Shown here one piece after another: positions 1 through 10,612 of a DNA stretch of 64,000 bases; position 1 is the stretch's first letter, and the number at the start of each line of letters is the position of its first letter. Under the pieces are notes generated by a model that worked only from the letters and a program-made list of their open reading frames with translations, did no database searches and had not been told where the DNA came from. Source of the stretch: Spiroplasma phoeniceum. GTDB taxonomy: Bacteria > Bacillota_I > Bacilli_A > Mycoplasmatales > Mycoplasmataceae. A program made the position numbers and the translations under genes. The stretch spans positions 2,046,001-2,110,000 of the forward strand of contig CP110830.1 in assembly GCA_026239495.1 (NCBI GenBank), read 5' to 3'.

Positions 1-1066
1 GCGTAACCTATTAAAAAATTGCAAATATTTGTAAAAAGACACTAATAGAAAAATATAATTTTAATTAATTATGTTTTTTATTTAAAAATTTAATATTTTG
101 CCACAACAAAAAATGAATTTATTATTTAAATTCTTTAATTTTAAATAAATCTTCTATGCTAACTGCAAATTATAAATTGAAGCAATTAAATTAAATCTTA
201 AACTAAATCGTTTTCTTCGATTACGATATTTTTCTGTAATAATTTTAAATTTTTTAAGAATAAAAAAAATATTTTCAATAATAATTCTCATTTTTGAAAC
301 TATTCTATTACGTTGTTTTTGCACTTTATTTAAAGGGTTTTTCTTTGTTTTTTTTGTAGGTATTAGAATATTATTGTGAATTTTTTGAATTCCTTGATAA
401 CCACTATCAACTATTAATTTGGTATTTTTTAAAATTGAGATTTTTGATTCTTTAAATAAAGCATAATCATGTTTTTTTCCAAGCGAAAAACTTGTTGCAA
501 TAATTTTTTTGGTTTCTTGTTCGATAATTACTTGTGTTTTAATGGTGTGTTTTTTCTTTTTACCAGAATAAGATTGTTTTTGTCTTTTTTGGGCGTTGGA
601 TTGGGGTTTCGGTAACATCAATAATAATATTTTTATCATTAAAATAATCATTTATTAGTGATTTTTTACCAGCGATTTGTTGAAAATAAGAGTGTTTAAT
701 TAAAATATCTTCAATTCACTTGATATTGCGATAAAAACTAGATTCACTAATATCAAAACTTTTAGCAAGATGAAAATAAGCCCGATATTCTCGTCAATAC
801 GATAAGGTCGTCAGTAGCCGATTTTCTAGTGATAATTTATTATTTTTGCCATCTTTTTTAAATTTTTCTATTTCAGCTACTTGTAAAATATTTAACATTT
901 TATTAAAAGTAGCTTTTTTTGCTCCGGTTAATCGCAATAATTCTTTATCATTAATAAAATTAAATTTATCAAATTTCATAATTTTAATCTCCTATAATTT
1001 CTATTTTAATTTAAAAATATTTTATAGGAATTTTCAAATAATTAAATTAGGTTATGCAAGAAGTCT
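1..1066 (-). mobile_element. IS5-family element, type B copy, cut by the window start
   Basis: Only the first few bases of the left end are missing. The other end is an intact GCAAGAAGTCT terminus followed by A. The transposase frame runs from 979 down to about 154. This copy has six rather than seven A in the frameshift site (near 585), which changes the frame relation of its two halves, so it is probably inactive. It truncates the RecD-like gene that follows. Confidence 0.9.
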
Positions 1067-1258
1067 AATATTGTTTTTATAATAACAAAAAGTTTTTGAA
1101 TGATGTTAAAACGAAATCTAATTTATACAGGAATTACTCATAATAAAACTAAATTATATTTAATTGGTGAACCATCAGCATTTTTATATGGTGTTAATAA
1201 TTTACCACAAAAACGCCGAACAACTTTACAAGAAAAAATTAAAACATTTTTAAAATAA
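1067..1258 (+). pseudogene. recD2: RecD-like DNA helicase, C-terminal remnant
   Basis: The reading frame entering from the IS end codes for roughly 63 residues, with UGA as Trp. It contains RNLIYTGITHNKTKLYLIG, which matches the C-terminal UvrD/RecD motif (usually LLYTAITRAKK..YLIG), then RRTTLQEKI and a stop. In full-length RecD2 this motif lies at the end of the second RecA-like domain. All upstream sequence is gone from this side of the IS, so this is a dead 3' remnant unless the 5' part lies outside the window. The family call rests on the motif alone. Confidence 0.7.
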
Positions 1259-1324
1259 CAATAATTATCATATTTTGCCTAGTTTTAATGTTATCGTAAA
1301 AAATTTAACATAAAAGTTATTAAA

Positions 1325-1893
1325 TTATAGGGGCATTGCAATGGCGCCAAGATTAGCAGATTCTATTGTAAACATATTTATTAAATTATGCCCTGTAAAA
1401 TTTTTATTAGTAGTGTCATCAAAATCATAACTAACATAGTAAATGGTTTCATCTGAATTATCATCAATCAATATTGCTATTATAATAACAACATGTTTTA
1501 CTTGACTATTTGATCATCAAGGTGGGCTGCCTTTAATGCCAAGTATTAATGGCATATCATTTTTAAGACTAAGTTTAAATAGATTTTGTAATCACAGTTT
1601 TTGTTCATCTTTTTTACCAAAATTTTGTTCTAAGACATAGTTTTGATATTCTAAAAAATTTGGATGTAGTTGCAAATTAATATGTTTATTTATTAATATT
1701 GGAATAGCATTCTCCATCAAAGTTTCATCATTTGTTTTCATTTCATTAGCTAATTCATCTTGCGATAATAAATCATTATTATTTTTATGTAAAAAATAAT
1801 AGATTTAACTGATGCTGGAACACAATAATATTTTTGTTCTTTATGAAAGTTAGGAAAACTATGTTTTAATGAAATATAAGTTGGTGGATTTAT
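1325..1893 (-). pseudogene. C39-like cysteine peptidase remnant
   Basis: Reading from 1893 downward, the frame contains QKYYCVPASVKSIIFY. The YCVPAS motif is typical of C39-like/papain-fold peptidases, with Cys as nucleophile. Later it has KGSPPWWSNSQVKHVVIII, where the His could be catalytic. A one-base frameshift in an A/T run near 1785-1800 splits the frame, and the N terminus, with any signal peptide, is lost at the IS end at 1895. Family assignment is by motif; substrate unknown. Confidence 0.55.
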
Positions 1894-1894
1894 T

Positions 1895-2972
1895 AGACTT
1901 CTTGCATAACCTAATTTAATTATTTGAAAATTCCTATAAAATATTTTTAAATTAAAATAGAAATTATAGGAGATTAAAATTATGAAATTTGATAAATTTA
2001 ATTTTATTAATGATAAAGAATGATTAAGATTAACAGGAATAAAACAAGATATTTTTAATAAAATGTTAGATATTTTACAAGTAGCTGAAATAGAAAAATT
2101 TAAAAAAGATGGCAAAAATAATAAATTATCACTAGAAAATCGGCTACTGACGACCTTATCGTATTGACGAGAATATCGGGCTTATTTTCATATTTCTAAA
2201 AGTTTTGATATTAGTGAATCTAGTTTTTATCGCAATATCAAGTGAATTGAAGATATTTTAATTAAACACTCTTATTTTCAACAAATCGCTGGTAAAAAAT
2301 AACTAATAAATGATTATTTTAATGATAAAACTATTATTATTGATGTTACCGAATCCTCAATCCAACGCCCAAAAAAAGACAAAAACAATCTTATTCTGGT
2401 AAAAAGAAAAAACACACCATTAAAACACAAGTAATTATCGAACAAGAAACCAAAAAAATTATTGCAACAAGTTTTTCGCTTGGAAAAAAAACATGATTAT
2501 GCTTTATTTAAAGAATCAAAAATCTCAATTTTAAAAAATACCAAATTAATAGTTGATAGTGGTTATCAAGTAATTCAAAAAATTCACAATAATGTTCTAA
2601 TACCTACAAAAAAAACAAAGAAAAACCCTTTAAATAAAGTACAAAAACAACGCAATAGAATAGTTTCAAAAATGAGAATTATTATTGAAAATATTTTTGA
2701 TATTCTTAAAAAATTTAAAATTATTACAGAAAAATATCGTAATCGAATAAAACGATTTATTTTAAGATTTAATTTAATTGCTTCAATTTATAATTTGCAG
2801 TTAGCATAGAAGATTTATTTGAAATTAAAGAATTTAAATAATAAATTCATTTTTTGTTGTGGCAAAAATATTAAATTTTTAAATAAAAAACATAATTAAT
2901 TAAAATTATATTTTTCTATTAGTTTCTTTTTACAAATATTTGCAATTTTTTAATAGGTTATGCAAGAAGTCT
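1895..2972 (+). mobile_element. IS5-family element, type B copy with nonsense mutations
   Basis: Both termini are complete and flanked by TA. The transposase starts at 1982 and would end at 2809, but a TAA stop replaces a Ser codon near 2300 and an extra A near 2490 shifts the frame. The N-terminal coding part resembles type A (GIKQDIF) while the ends are type B, so this looks like a recombinant of the two types. Confidence 0.9.
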
Positions 2973-3144
2973 ATTATATTCGTAATATTCGTTAATAATT
3001 TTAGTTTTAAATTCAATATCATGGTCTTTTGACCCTTTAGTTTTACCCCTTGCCATATAAAAAATGTTTCTCCTAACTTTATATATTTAATAATAACCTA
3101 AAAAGGTTTTTTATTTCATATTCTCAGTTAAAAGAAACATTGTA
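2973..3144 (-). mobile_element. IS3-family element, 5' end remnant
   Basis: This matches the OrfA start and left terminus of the IS3-family copies at 33499 and 52739, including the leader TTTAGGTTATTATTAAAT-type segment and the AAAGAAACATTGTA end. The rest was removed when the IS5 copy ending at 2972 arrived. Confidence 0.8.
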
Positions 3145-3170
3145 CCTTATTTTAATAAGGTGTTTTTATT
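3144..3170 (+). terminator. Stem-loop with T tract
   Basis: A perfect 7-bp stem, ACCTTAT/ATAAGGT, is followed by GTTTTTATTT. A separate 20-base perfect palindrome, GATGTATTTTAAAATACATC, lies at 3191-3210 just downstream. Both sit between the IS remnant and the end of the SSB-like gene and could end transcription from either side. Confidence 0.5.
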
Positions 3171-3331
3171 TAAACCTAATTTATAAGGGTGATGTATTTT
3201 AAAATACATCGTTGTTAATATAACATAATTTAATTGATAATATTAAATTCTCTGACACTGTATTCGAGTTCGTCAGTGTTTTTGTTCTTTTTGTGAAGAT
3301 ATTTAATTTCAATTGTTTTAGTATCTTTATT

Positions 3332-4401
3332 AGACTTCTTGCGATACCTGGTTTTATTATTAAAATATTATTATAAAATATAATTTATGAGGATATTAAA
3401 TTATGAAATTTGATGAATTTAAAAATATTAATGATAAAGAATGATTAAGATTAACAGGAATAAAACAAGATATTTTTAATAAAATGTTAGATATTTTACA
3501 AGTAGCTGAAATAGAAAAATTTAAAAAAGGTGGCAAAGCTAATAAATTATCACTAGAAAATCGATTATTGATGACTTTATCGTATTGACGAGAATATCGA
3601 ACTTATTTTCATCTTGGAAAAAATTTCGGAATTAGTGAAGCTAATTGTTATCGCAATATCAAGTGAATTGAAGATATTTTAATTAAACACCCTGATTTTC
3701 AGCAAGTTGCTGGTAAAAAAGCACTAATAAATGATTATTTTAATGATAAAACTATTATTATTGATGCCACCGAAACCCCAATCCAACGCCCAAAAAAAGA
3801 CAAAAACAATCTTATTCTGGTAAAAAGAAAAAACACACTATTAAAACACAAGTAATTATCGAACAAGAAACCAAAAAAATTATTGCAACATGTTTTTCAC
3901 TTGGTAAAAAACACGATTATGCTTTATTTAAAGAATCAAAAATCGCAATTTTAAAAAATACCAAATTAATAGTTGATAGTGGTTATCAAGGAATACAAAA
4001 AATTCACAATAATGTTATAATGCCCACAAAGAAAACTAAGAAAAAACATTTAAATAAAGAACAAAAACAACATAATAGACTAGTTTCAAAAATAAGAATT
4101 ATTATTGAAAATATTTTTGCTATTCTTAAAAAATTTAAAATTATTACAGAAAAATATAGAAATCGTAGAAAACGATTTAGTTTAAGATTTAATTTAATTG
4201 CTTCAATTTATAATTTACAATTATTATAGTTATCATAAAAGATTTATTTAAAATTAACGAATTTGAATAATAAAATAATTTTTCGTTGTGGCAAAATATT
4301 AAATTTTTAAATAAAAGACATAATTAATTAAAATTATAATTTTATATTAACCCCTTTTTACAAATATTTGAAATTATTTTAATGGGTTATGCAAGAAGTC
4401 T
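3332..4401 (+). mobile_element. IS5-family element, type A, apparently intact
   Basis: The element is 1070 bp with termini AGACTTCTTGC and GCAAGAAGTCT, flanked by TA on both sides. It is inserted in the SSB-like gene, antisense to it. The left leader carries GAGGATATTAA before the transposase ATG. Confidence 0.95.
3403..4229 (+). CDS. IS5-family transposase, -1 frameshift fusion
   Basis: This is a DDE transposase of about 275 residues made from two overlapping frames. The first frame starts MKFDEFKNINDKEW and carries the first catalytic Asp in IIIDATETPIQRP. It reaches A_AAA_AAA at 3792-3798, and a -1 shift enters the second frame (KRQKQSYSGKKKKHT). That frame holds the second Asp in LIVDSGYQGIQK and the Glu in IIIENIFAILKKFKI, a typical IS5 C-terminal signature. 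Without the shift, translation stops at a TAA shortly after the site. The split frame with an ideal slippery heptamer recurs in all good copies, which argues for programmed frameshifting rather than decay. Confidence 0.85.
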
Positions 4402-4796
4402 ATTAAATACTTTGTTTAAATTATCCGCAGCTTCGTTTCAAGTAACACATTTAATATTTTGACCTTCATCATTTACATAAAATGAAAATAAATTGCGTTG
4501 AATATTGTTTTTGTCGGTAATTGTTTTAAACATTGCTTTATCAGCAAAAATAACATCTACTTCTTTTGTAAATAATTGATTGTTTTGAAAATTTCTGTAC
4601 ATATAAAAAATTCCTTTCATTGATTAAAGTATTTTATAATTAAAAAATTTTAAACTAATAAAAAAAATTAATAGCATAATAGATTAAATAAAATTAATAC
4701 TTTAATTAATCTTAAAACACATATATAAATAATTAAATTATTTAATTGTTGAATTAAACCATCTAAACAAGTAGGGTCAACCGTAATTTTTTTAAT

Positions 4797-5866
4797 AGAC
4801 TTCTTGCGATACCTGGTTTTATTATTAAAATATTATTATAAAATATAATTTATGAGGATATTAAATTATGAAATTTGATGAATTTAAAAATATTAATGAT
4901 AAAGAATGATTAAGATTAACAGGAATAAAACAAGATATTTTTAATAAAATGTTAGATATTTTACAAGTAGCTGAAATAGAAAAATTTAAAAAAGGTGGCA
5001 AAGCTAATAAATTATCACTAGAAAATCGATTATTGATGACTTTATCGTGTTGACGAGAATATCGAACTTATTTTCATCTTGGAAAAAATTTCGGAATTAG
5101 TGAAGCTAATTGTTATCGCAATATCAAGTGAATTGAAGATATTTTAATTAAACACCCTGATTTTCAGCAAGTTGCTGGGAAAAAAGCACTAATAAATGAT
5201 TATTTTAATTATAAAACTATTATTATTGATGTTACCGAATCCTCAATCCAACGCCCAAAAAAAGACAAAAACAATCTTATTCTGGTAAAAAGAAAAAACA
5301 CACTATTAAAACACAAGTAATTATCGAACAAGAAACCAAAAAAATTATTGCAACATGTTTTTCACTTGGTAAAAAACACGATTATGCTTTATTTAAAGAA
5401 TCAAAAATCGCAATTTTAAAAAATACCAAATTAATAGTTGATAGTGGTTATCAAGGAATACAAAAAATTCACAATAATGTTATAATGCCCACAAAGAAAA
5501 CTAAGAAAAAACATTTAAATAAAGAACAAAAACAACATAATAGACTAGTTTCAAAAATAAGAATTATTATTGAAAATATTTTTGCTATTCTTAAAAAATT
5601 TAAAATTATTACAGAAAAATATAGAAATCGTAGAAAACGATTTAGTTTAAGATTTAATTTAATTGCTTCAATTTATAATTTACAATTATTATAGTTATCA
5701 TAAAAGATTTATTTAAAATTAACGAATTTGAATAATAAAATAATTTTTCGTTGTGGCAAAATATTAAATTTTTAAATAAAAGACATAATTAATTAAAATT
5801 ATAATTTTATATTAACCCCTTTTTACAAATATTTGAAATTATTTTAATGGGTTATGCAAGAAGTCT
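4797..5866 (+). mobile_element. IS5-family element, type A, apparently intact
   Basis: The 1070-bp element has both termini and TA on each flank. It is nearly identical to the copy at 3332-4401, with a few substitutions (for example Cys for Tyr in LSCWREY). Confidence 0.95.
4868..5694 (+). CDS. IS5-family transposase, -1 frameshift fusion
   Basis: The two-frame organisation and catalytic motifs match the copy at 3403-4229. The slippery A7 run lies near 5257-5263. Both frames are open and the catalytic Asp, Asp and Glu positions are kept, so it may be active. It differs by VTESSIQRP in place of ATETPIQRP beside the first Asp. Confidence 0.8.
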
Positions 5867-5955
5867 ATTATAGTATTTTGTGTTGTTACAGTAGTAATAA
5901 ATAAAGTGGTAATGATAAATAAGGCAATAATTAATACATTTATCATTTTTGACAT

Positions 5956-6650
5956 TTTAATTTATCATTTCTTTTTGATAGTATTACAAAAGCTTAGTTT
6001 TTATAAAAAATATAAATAAAATAATTAGATAACTTTTTAAAAGGTTTATTTATCAGTTTTTTAGAAATATATTTAAAATAAAGAATAATTTTTATATCAA
6101 AACCTAAACTTTTTTCTTACTACCAATTATTTTTTAAAATCATTTTGTTTATTTGAAACTTATTGATTTAGCAGTGAAATAATTTACTTTTTTTCACCAA
6201 ACCATTTTTTTATAATGAGGGTGCTTAAAATTAATATTAATAAATTAACTTAATTTTAAGCAAACAGAGAAACATATAGTTTATAGTTTTTCATTATTTT
6301 ATATTTAAAATGTGTAATTAAAATTTCCTTTTAGTTATAAATTTTGCTTTCATTGAAAATATTTTTAAAAAGTCAATTTCTATTGCTTTTTTTAATAAAG
6401 ATATAAAAAGGAAATTAGTTTGAAAATATTGTTAATATAAAATAATTATTATAAATTGAAGAATGTAGATAATTTTAAAAATATTACTAATATTTTTAAG
6501 GTAAATGACTTTATTAATTAAAATATGAATTAAAAAATAAATTTTAACATCAGTTCGTACCATAAGCTGTAATTATAATATTTAAGTTTTAATTTTTTTA
6601 AGTTATAATTAGAGAGTATAAAATTATATATAACAAAGGGGTTTTAAATA
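5956..6650. other. Gene-free AT-rich region with one MITE
   Basis: No convincing gene is visible in this stretch of about 700 bases. It contains the old MITE copy at 5977-6124, several A/T-rich imperfect repeats, and the promoter region of the lipoprotein gene at 6651. A TATAAT-like segment and AAAGGGG ribosome-binding site lie in the last 50 bases. Confidence 0.6.
5977..6124 (+). repeat. MITE copy 1, oldest, without target duplication
   Basis: This 148-bp element begins GATAGTATTACAAAAGC and ends TTTTTTCTTACTACC. Its internal sequence matches the copies at 9797, 15424 and 52894 but is more diverged. The flanks TTCTTTTT and AATTATTT do not match, so the duplication has decayed or been lost. 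Confidence 0.7.
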
Positions 6651-8204
6651 ATGAAAAAAATAATTATTTTATTAGGAATGGCTTTTTTTGCAACGACAGG
6701 ATATAGTCCAATTGTAGGTTGTAAAAAGCCGCTTAAACTTGATGATACTGAAAATGGTATTGGAAAAGATATGGAAATTTTAAATAAAATTTCACAACGT
6801 GCTATCAACAATTTTTCAGTTTATGCACAAACTAAAAATACAATTAATAGTGCTGAATATCAAAATAAATTTTATAAACTGTATACAATGATTGACAAGA
6901 AAACTGAAAGTAGAAAATTAGACCAAATGGATAAAGATGCGATAGATGCTTTAGAAACATTAAAAAATGGCTTTCTTGCTGTGTTTAATAATATTAATAA
7001 TGAAATTTATAATGACTATTCAAATTATTATCCTGATAGTAAACCAATTAATTTATTAAATGATAGTTTAAATTATGAATTAAATTTTATTGATATGGGT
7101 CAATTGCAAGCAATTTTAGATCGACCAGGATTAGAAACAGTAAAAGCAGTTAGACTAGATTTCCATTTTCAATTTAAAGCTAAGTTTAAACTTTTAACAA
7201 CAACTTCAGATTATGTAATACAATATGTTATTACTGATAATCCAGAAGAAATGAAAGTTGTTTTAAATGGGATGGTTCAAAAAATTTCAAGAGTAATTGT
7301 TAATTTTTTCAATCAAGAGGGAATTTTTCAAATTGATAAAACACCTGGATTTGCTACAATTTATCAAAATTTTGATGTAAACTATACAGATGGTTTTTCT
7401 AATTTAGATAATATTATTTTAGAAAAGTTACAAAGTAAAATTAAAAGTGATAGCGAATTGCAAAAGTTTGTAAAAAATATTAAATATAATTCTTCAATAA
7501 CTTTATTAAGTTTACTAACAAGTGCAATTAATAATACTACTAATGGTGTTAATGTTGTTCGAGAAAATACAGCTTCATATGTTTGAACCGGAAAAGGATA
7601 TCAGCCTAATAAAATTACTCCAGAAAATTTTGTTAAGTTTTATCGTTCATTAGTTAATGTTTTTAATACTGGAGGTCAGAACTTACGATTAGCTGATTTT
7701 CATGTGAATTTAGCAAAAATTCAAGTGGCAGGGTTTCCATTATCTGGAGCAGCAATGAATGATGGGCAAGCATTAAAAGTTCAAGTTGAAATTACAGAGG
7801 AAGGTTTAACAAATAAGTTAATGGAATATGGACGGTTAGTAGTTGCTTTTTATAATCATTTTAAATTAGAATCAAATGAGCATTCAGGAGTATTCCATCT
7901 TAGCAAAGAAGCTTTTACTAAAATTTTAAATTTAAAAACCCGAAAATACAAAGATGTTTTGAAAATATTAATTAATGATTTTAAAGAAGCAAATCAAACA
8001 AAAAATTTACCAGGAATTGATATTTTTACAACTGGCAACTGGGAAAAACGTGTTAACAAAGTTAGTTTAAATGAAACTAAAGATACTTTTTCACTTCGTC
8101 GGCGAGCAGTTTGAAACTTTGATTTATTATTTGGAAAAAATAATGCGGTTTATTATACTGGATGAACATCAACATTATTTACCTTAGAATTTACTAAAAA
8201 ATAA
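6651..8204 (+). CDS. Lipoprotein of unknown function
   Basis: The 517-residue protein contains several UGA Trp codons (for example after ENTASYV, near 7585). It starts MKKIIILLGMAFFATTGYS followed by PIVGC, a lipobox placing the lipid-modified Cys at residue 24, so it should be anchored on the outer face of the membrane. The rest is mainly charged and helical, with no second membrane segment. AAAGGGG lies 9-10 bases before the ATG and supports the start. It is one of the few intact non-mobile genes in the first 12 kb. Possible roles are surface adhesin or substrate binding; neither is shown by the sequence. Confidence 0.85.
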
Positions 8205-8278
8205 TTTTAATTTAAAAAAGCAAGGTTATAGATTGTCTAGACTCTGCGCCCAGTTTGGTAAGTATTAATAAAAAAGAG

Positions 8279-8494
8279 TTATAAACTTTTATTTGTTATA
8301 TCTTTTTCTTTACGACTTGAATATCATTTATTTCATTTTTTAACATCATTAATGTATTAATCATGAGATAAATAAATATTGTTATGAATTGTTGCTTTTT
8401 TTAATAAAGAACGAAAACTTTCAATAACAATATTATCAGCACAATGATAATTTTTGCCCATAGAAATTCTAATTTCATTAGACATACATTTGTT
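8279..8494 (-). pseudogene. IS3-type transposase, C-terminal fragment (second lineage)
   Basis: The frame contains RISMGKNYHCADNIVIESF followed by RSLLKK, matching the conserved end of IS3-family integrase domains, where the Glu in the IES motif is catalytic. It has an in-frame TAA after YLSHD and is cut upstream by the IS5 copy at 8495. It differs clearly from the IS3 copies at 33499 and 52739. Confidence 0.65.
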
Positions 8495-9566
8495 AGACTT
8501 CTTGCATAACCTAATCTAATTATTTTAAAATTCCTATAAAATATTTTTAAATTAAAATAGAAATTATAGGAGATTAAAATTATGAAATTTGATAAATTTA
8601 ATTTTATTGATGATAAAGAATTATTGCGATTAACCGGAGCAAAAAAGCTATTTTTAATAAAATGTTAAATATTTTACAAGTAGCTGAAATAGAAAAATTT
8701 AAAAAAGATGGCAAAAATAATAAATTATCACTAGAAAATCGGCTACTGATGACTTTATCGTATTGACGAGAATATCGGACTTATTTTCATCTTGCTAAAA
8801 GTTTTGATATTAGTGAATCTAGTTGTTATAGCAACATCAAGTGAATTGAAGATATTTTAATTAAAAACCCTGATTTTTAACAACTCGCTGGTAAAAAATC
8901 ACTAATAAATGATTATTTTAATGATAAAACTATTATTATTGATGTTACCGAATCCTCAATCCAACGCCCAAAAAAAGACAAAAACAATCTTATTCTGGTA
9001 AAAAGAAAAAAAACACCATTAAAACACAAGTAATTATCGAACAATAAACCAAAAAAATTATTGCAACAAGTTTTTCGTTTGGAAAAAACATGATTATGCT
9101 TTATTTAAAGAATCAAAAATCTCAATTTTAAAAAATACCAAATTAATAGTTGATAGTGGTTATCAAGGAATTCAAAAAATTCACAATAATGTTCTAATAC
9201 CTACAAAAAAACAAACAAAAACCCTTTAAATAAAGTACAAAAACAACGTAATAGAATAGTTTCAAAAATGAGAATTATTATTGAAAATATTTTTGCTATT
9301 CTTAAAAAATTTAAAATTATTACAGAAAAATATCGTAATCGAAGAAAACGATTTAGTTTAAGATTTAATTTAATTGCTTCAATTTATAATTTGCATTTAG
9401 CATAGAAGATTTATTTAAAATTAAAGAATTTAAATAATAAATTCATTTTTTGTTGTGGCAAAATATTAAATTTTTAAATAAAAAAAATAATTAATTAAAA
9501 TTATGTTTTTATATTAATGTCTTTTTACAAATATTTGCAATTTTTTAATAGGTTACGCAAGAAGTC
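8495..9566 (+). mobile_element. IS5-family element, type B, degenerate
   Basis: Both termini are present. The transposase (from 8582) is broken by a one-base loss near 8643 (AAAAAGC run) and by further stops and indels, for example TAA at 8878 and TAA in place of GAA near 9044. Confidence 0.9.
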
Positions 9567-9790
9567 TAAACTTCTTATCCTTTTTATTTTTCACTATTTA
9601 TTTAATAAATAACTTTATTACTTTTTCTCATTTAGGTATAGTTTCCCTTAGGCATGGTTTAGTTAATCACTTGCGACTACTATTCTGACCCATGTAGTAC
9701 TAATTTAATTAGTTGACTAACCTTATTAGATCCATTATTATTTTTTAGTGTTCCAGCTTGACCACCTTGTTGAATCTTACTATTTATAAA
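9567..9790 (-). pseudogene. Short conjugation-region remnant
   Basis: On the minus strand a frame reads NSKIQQGGQAGTLKNNNGSN and ends KLVLHGSE with TAG near 9675. It follows the TraG-like remnant, with a MITE between them. I do not recognise the family; position suggests a plasmid or integrated-element gene. The rest of the stretch shows no gene. Confidence 0.3.
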
Positions 9791-9796
9791 AATAAT

Positions 9797-9947
9797 GGTA
9801 GTAAGAAAAGGGTTGAGGTTTTGGTATAAAAAGTATTTTTTTAATGTTATTGATGAATTTAAAACACTAATAAATCAGGATTTTTAAAAATTTATCCAAT
9901 TATTTTATTTATATTTTTTATAAAACCTCAACTTTTGTAATGCTATC
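9797..9947 (-). repeat. MITE copy 2 with 8-bp target duplication
   Basis: The 151-bp element runs from GGTAGTAAGAAAAGGGTTG to a GTAATGCTATC end. It is flanked by exact AAAATAAT repeats at 9789-9796 and 9948-9955. The ends are imperfect inverted repeats of each other (GRTAGYA... TTGAGGTTTT). Confidence 0.85.
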
Positions 9948-9954
9948 AAAATAA

Positions 9955-10612
9955 TTATTCCTTTTCAGAATAATTATTGGTTTCTTTTCTTTTGCTTAAT
10001 TCTATTTCAAGGTTTTTGATATTTTGTAAAAGTAAATTTATCATTTTTTTATTTTGAATAGATTTGTAATTTGTATTTTCACACTCTCTTAATTGCGTTT
10101 TTAAATTATTAATTCTTGTCTTAATTTCTGATGTTACTAAATTTTCAAAGTAATTGATTTCAATTTCTTTTTTTTAATATCATAAAAATAATCTTTATTG
10201 AAATTGATATATTCAATTTCTTTTAATTGATATGTGTTTAATTTTTCTGATAACTTTAAATCTTTTTATAGTTTTAAAGTTATTTTCATTGGATTATAGC
10301 GTGATATTTTAATAATGCCATTTCATTGTTTTAAATTTGCTAACTCACTAGTTAACATCAGTGGATGACTTTTTAAACTTTTTGAAATACTAATATTATT
10401 TTTATTTTCATTAACACTAATTTGTTCGATTGTTTTTGTTCCAAATAATTCTCTATAATACTTAATTGTTTCTAAATAATTGGTATGTAAAAAAATGTGC
10501 ATTCCACAGTTATTTAAAATAATTTTGCTATTGTATCACCATAATTTAATTTTAATTGATTAATATCTTGTAAAATAAATTGAAAAAATATGTTTCTGCC
10601 TCTTGAAATACT
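9955..10612 (-). pseudogene. TraG/VirD4-like coupling protein, degenerate remnant
   Basis: From the IS end at 10613 downward, three frames together give SRGRNIFFQFILQDINQL, then NYGDTIAKLF, a segment like NNCGMHIFLHTNYLETIKYY, and RELFGTKTIEQ. The pattern ..FILQDINQLK..YG..IAK...NCG..I resembles the C-terminal ATPase region of TraG/VirD4 coupling proteins, which link DNA processing to a type IV secretion channel. At least three frameshifts (near 10510, 10260 and 10180) rule out function. The N terminus with the Walker motifs is missing. Confidence 0.6.

Larger units (their letters stand above)
3230..4602 (-). pseudogene. SSB-like protein of plectrovirus type, split by an IS
   Basis: The N-terminal part (4602-4402) starts MYRNFQNNQLFTKEVDVIF and contains FYVNDEGQNIKCVTWNEAAD. 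This resembles the OB-fold core of single-stranded DNA-binding proteins (family pattern ..INCVAWNK.AE). The C-terminal part (3331-3230) contains TIEIKYLHKKNKNTDELEYS and ends EFNIIN. Removing the IS and one TA rejoins the two parts in frame, giving about 105 residues. The ATG at 4602 is preferred over the one at 4620 because AAAGGAA lies just upstream. Small SSB-like proteins occur in spiroplasma filamentous phages; that origin is inferred. Confidence 0.6.
4668..5955 (-). pseudogene. Small membrane protein of plectrovirus type, split by an IS
   Basis: The N-terminal part starts MSKMINVLIIALFIITTLFI, a strongly hydrophobic segment like a signal peptide or membrane anchor (5955-5867). After the IS (4797-5866) the frame resumes with ITVDPTCLDGLIQQLNNLII and a second hydrophobic stretch, ending in a TAA at 4668. 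Removing the IS and one TA restores a single frame of about 72 residues. Size and neighbourhood with the SSB-like gene suggest a filamentous-phage membrane protein. I do not recognise the exact family. Confidence 0.5.

Noticed and set aside
154-651. Open frame starting MIILMIKILL as a separate gene
   Set aside because: It is the second half of the IS5-family transposase read from an internal ATG; the first half lies in the other frame.
1750-2115. Minus-strand open frame over the IS copy at 1895
   Set aside because: It is antisense to the transposase start and the same antisense frame occurs in other IS copies (for example 846-1082 on the plus strand).
3332-5866. The two IS5 copies flanking plectrovirus genes as a composite transposon
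   Set aside because: Each copy has its own TA flanks and independently splits a gene that rejoins in frame, so they are separate insertions.
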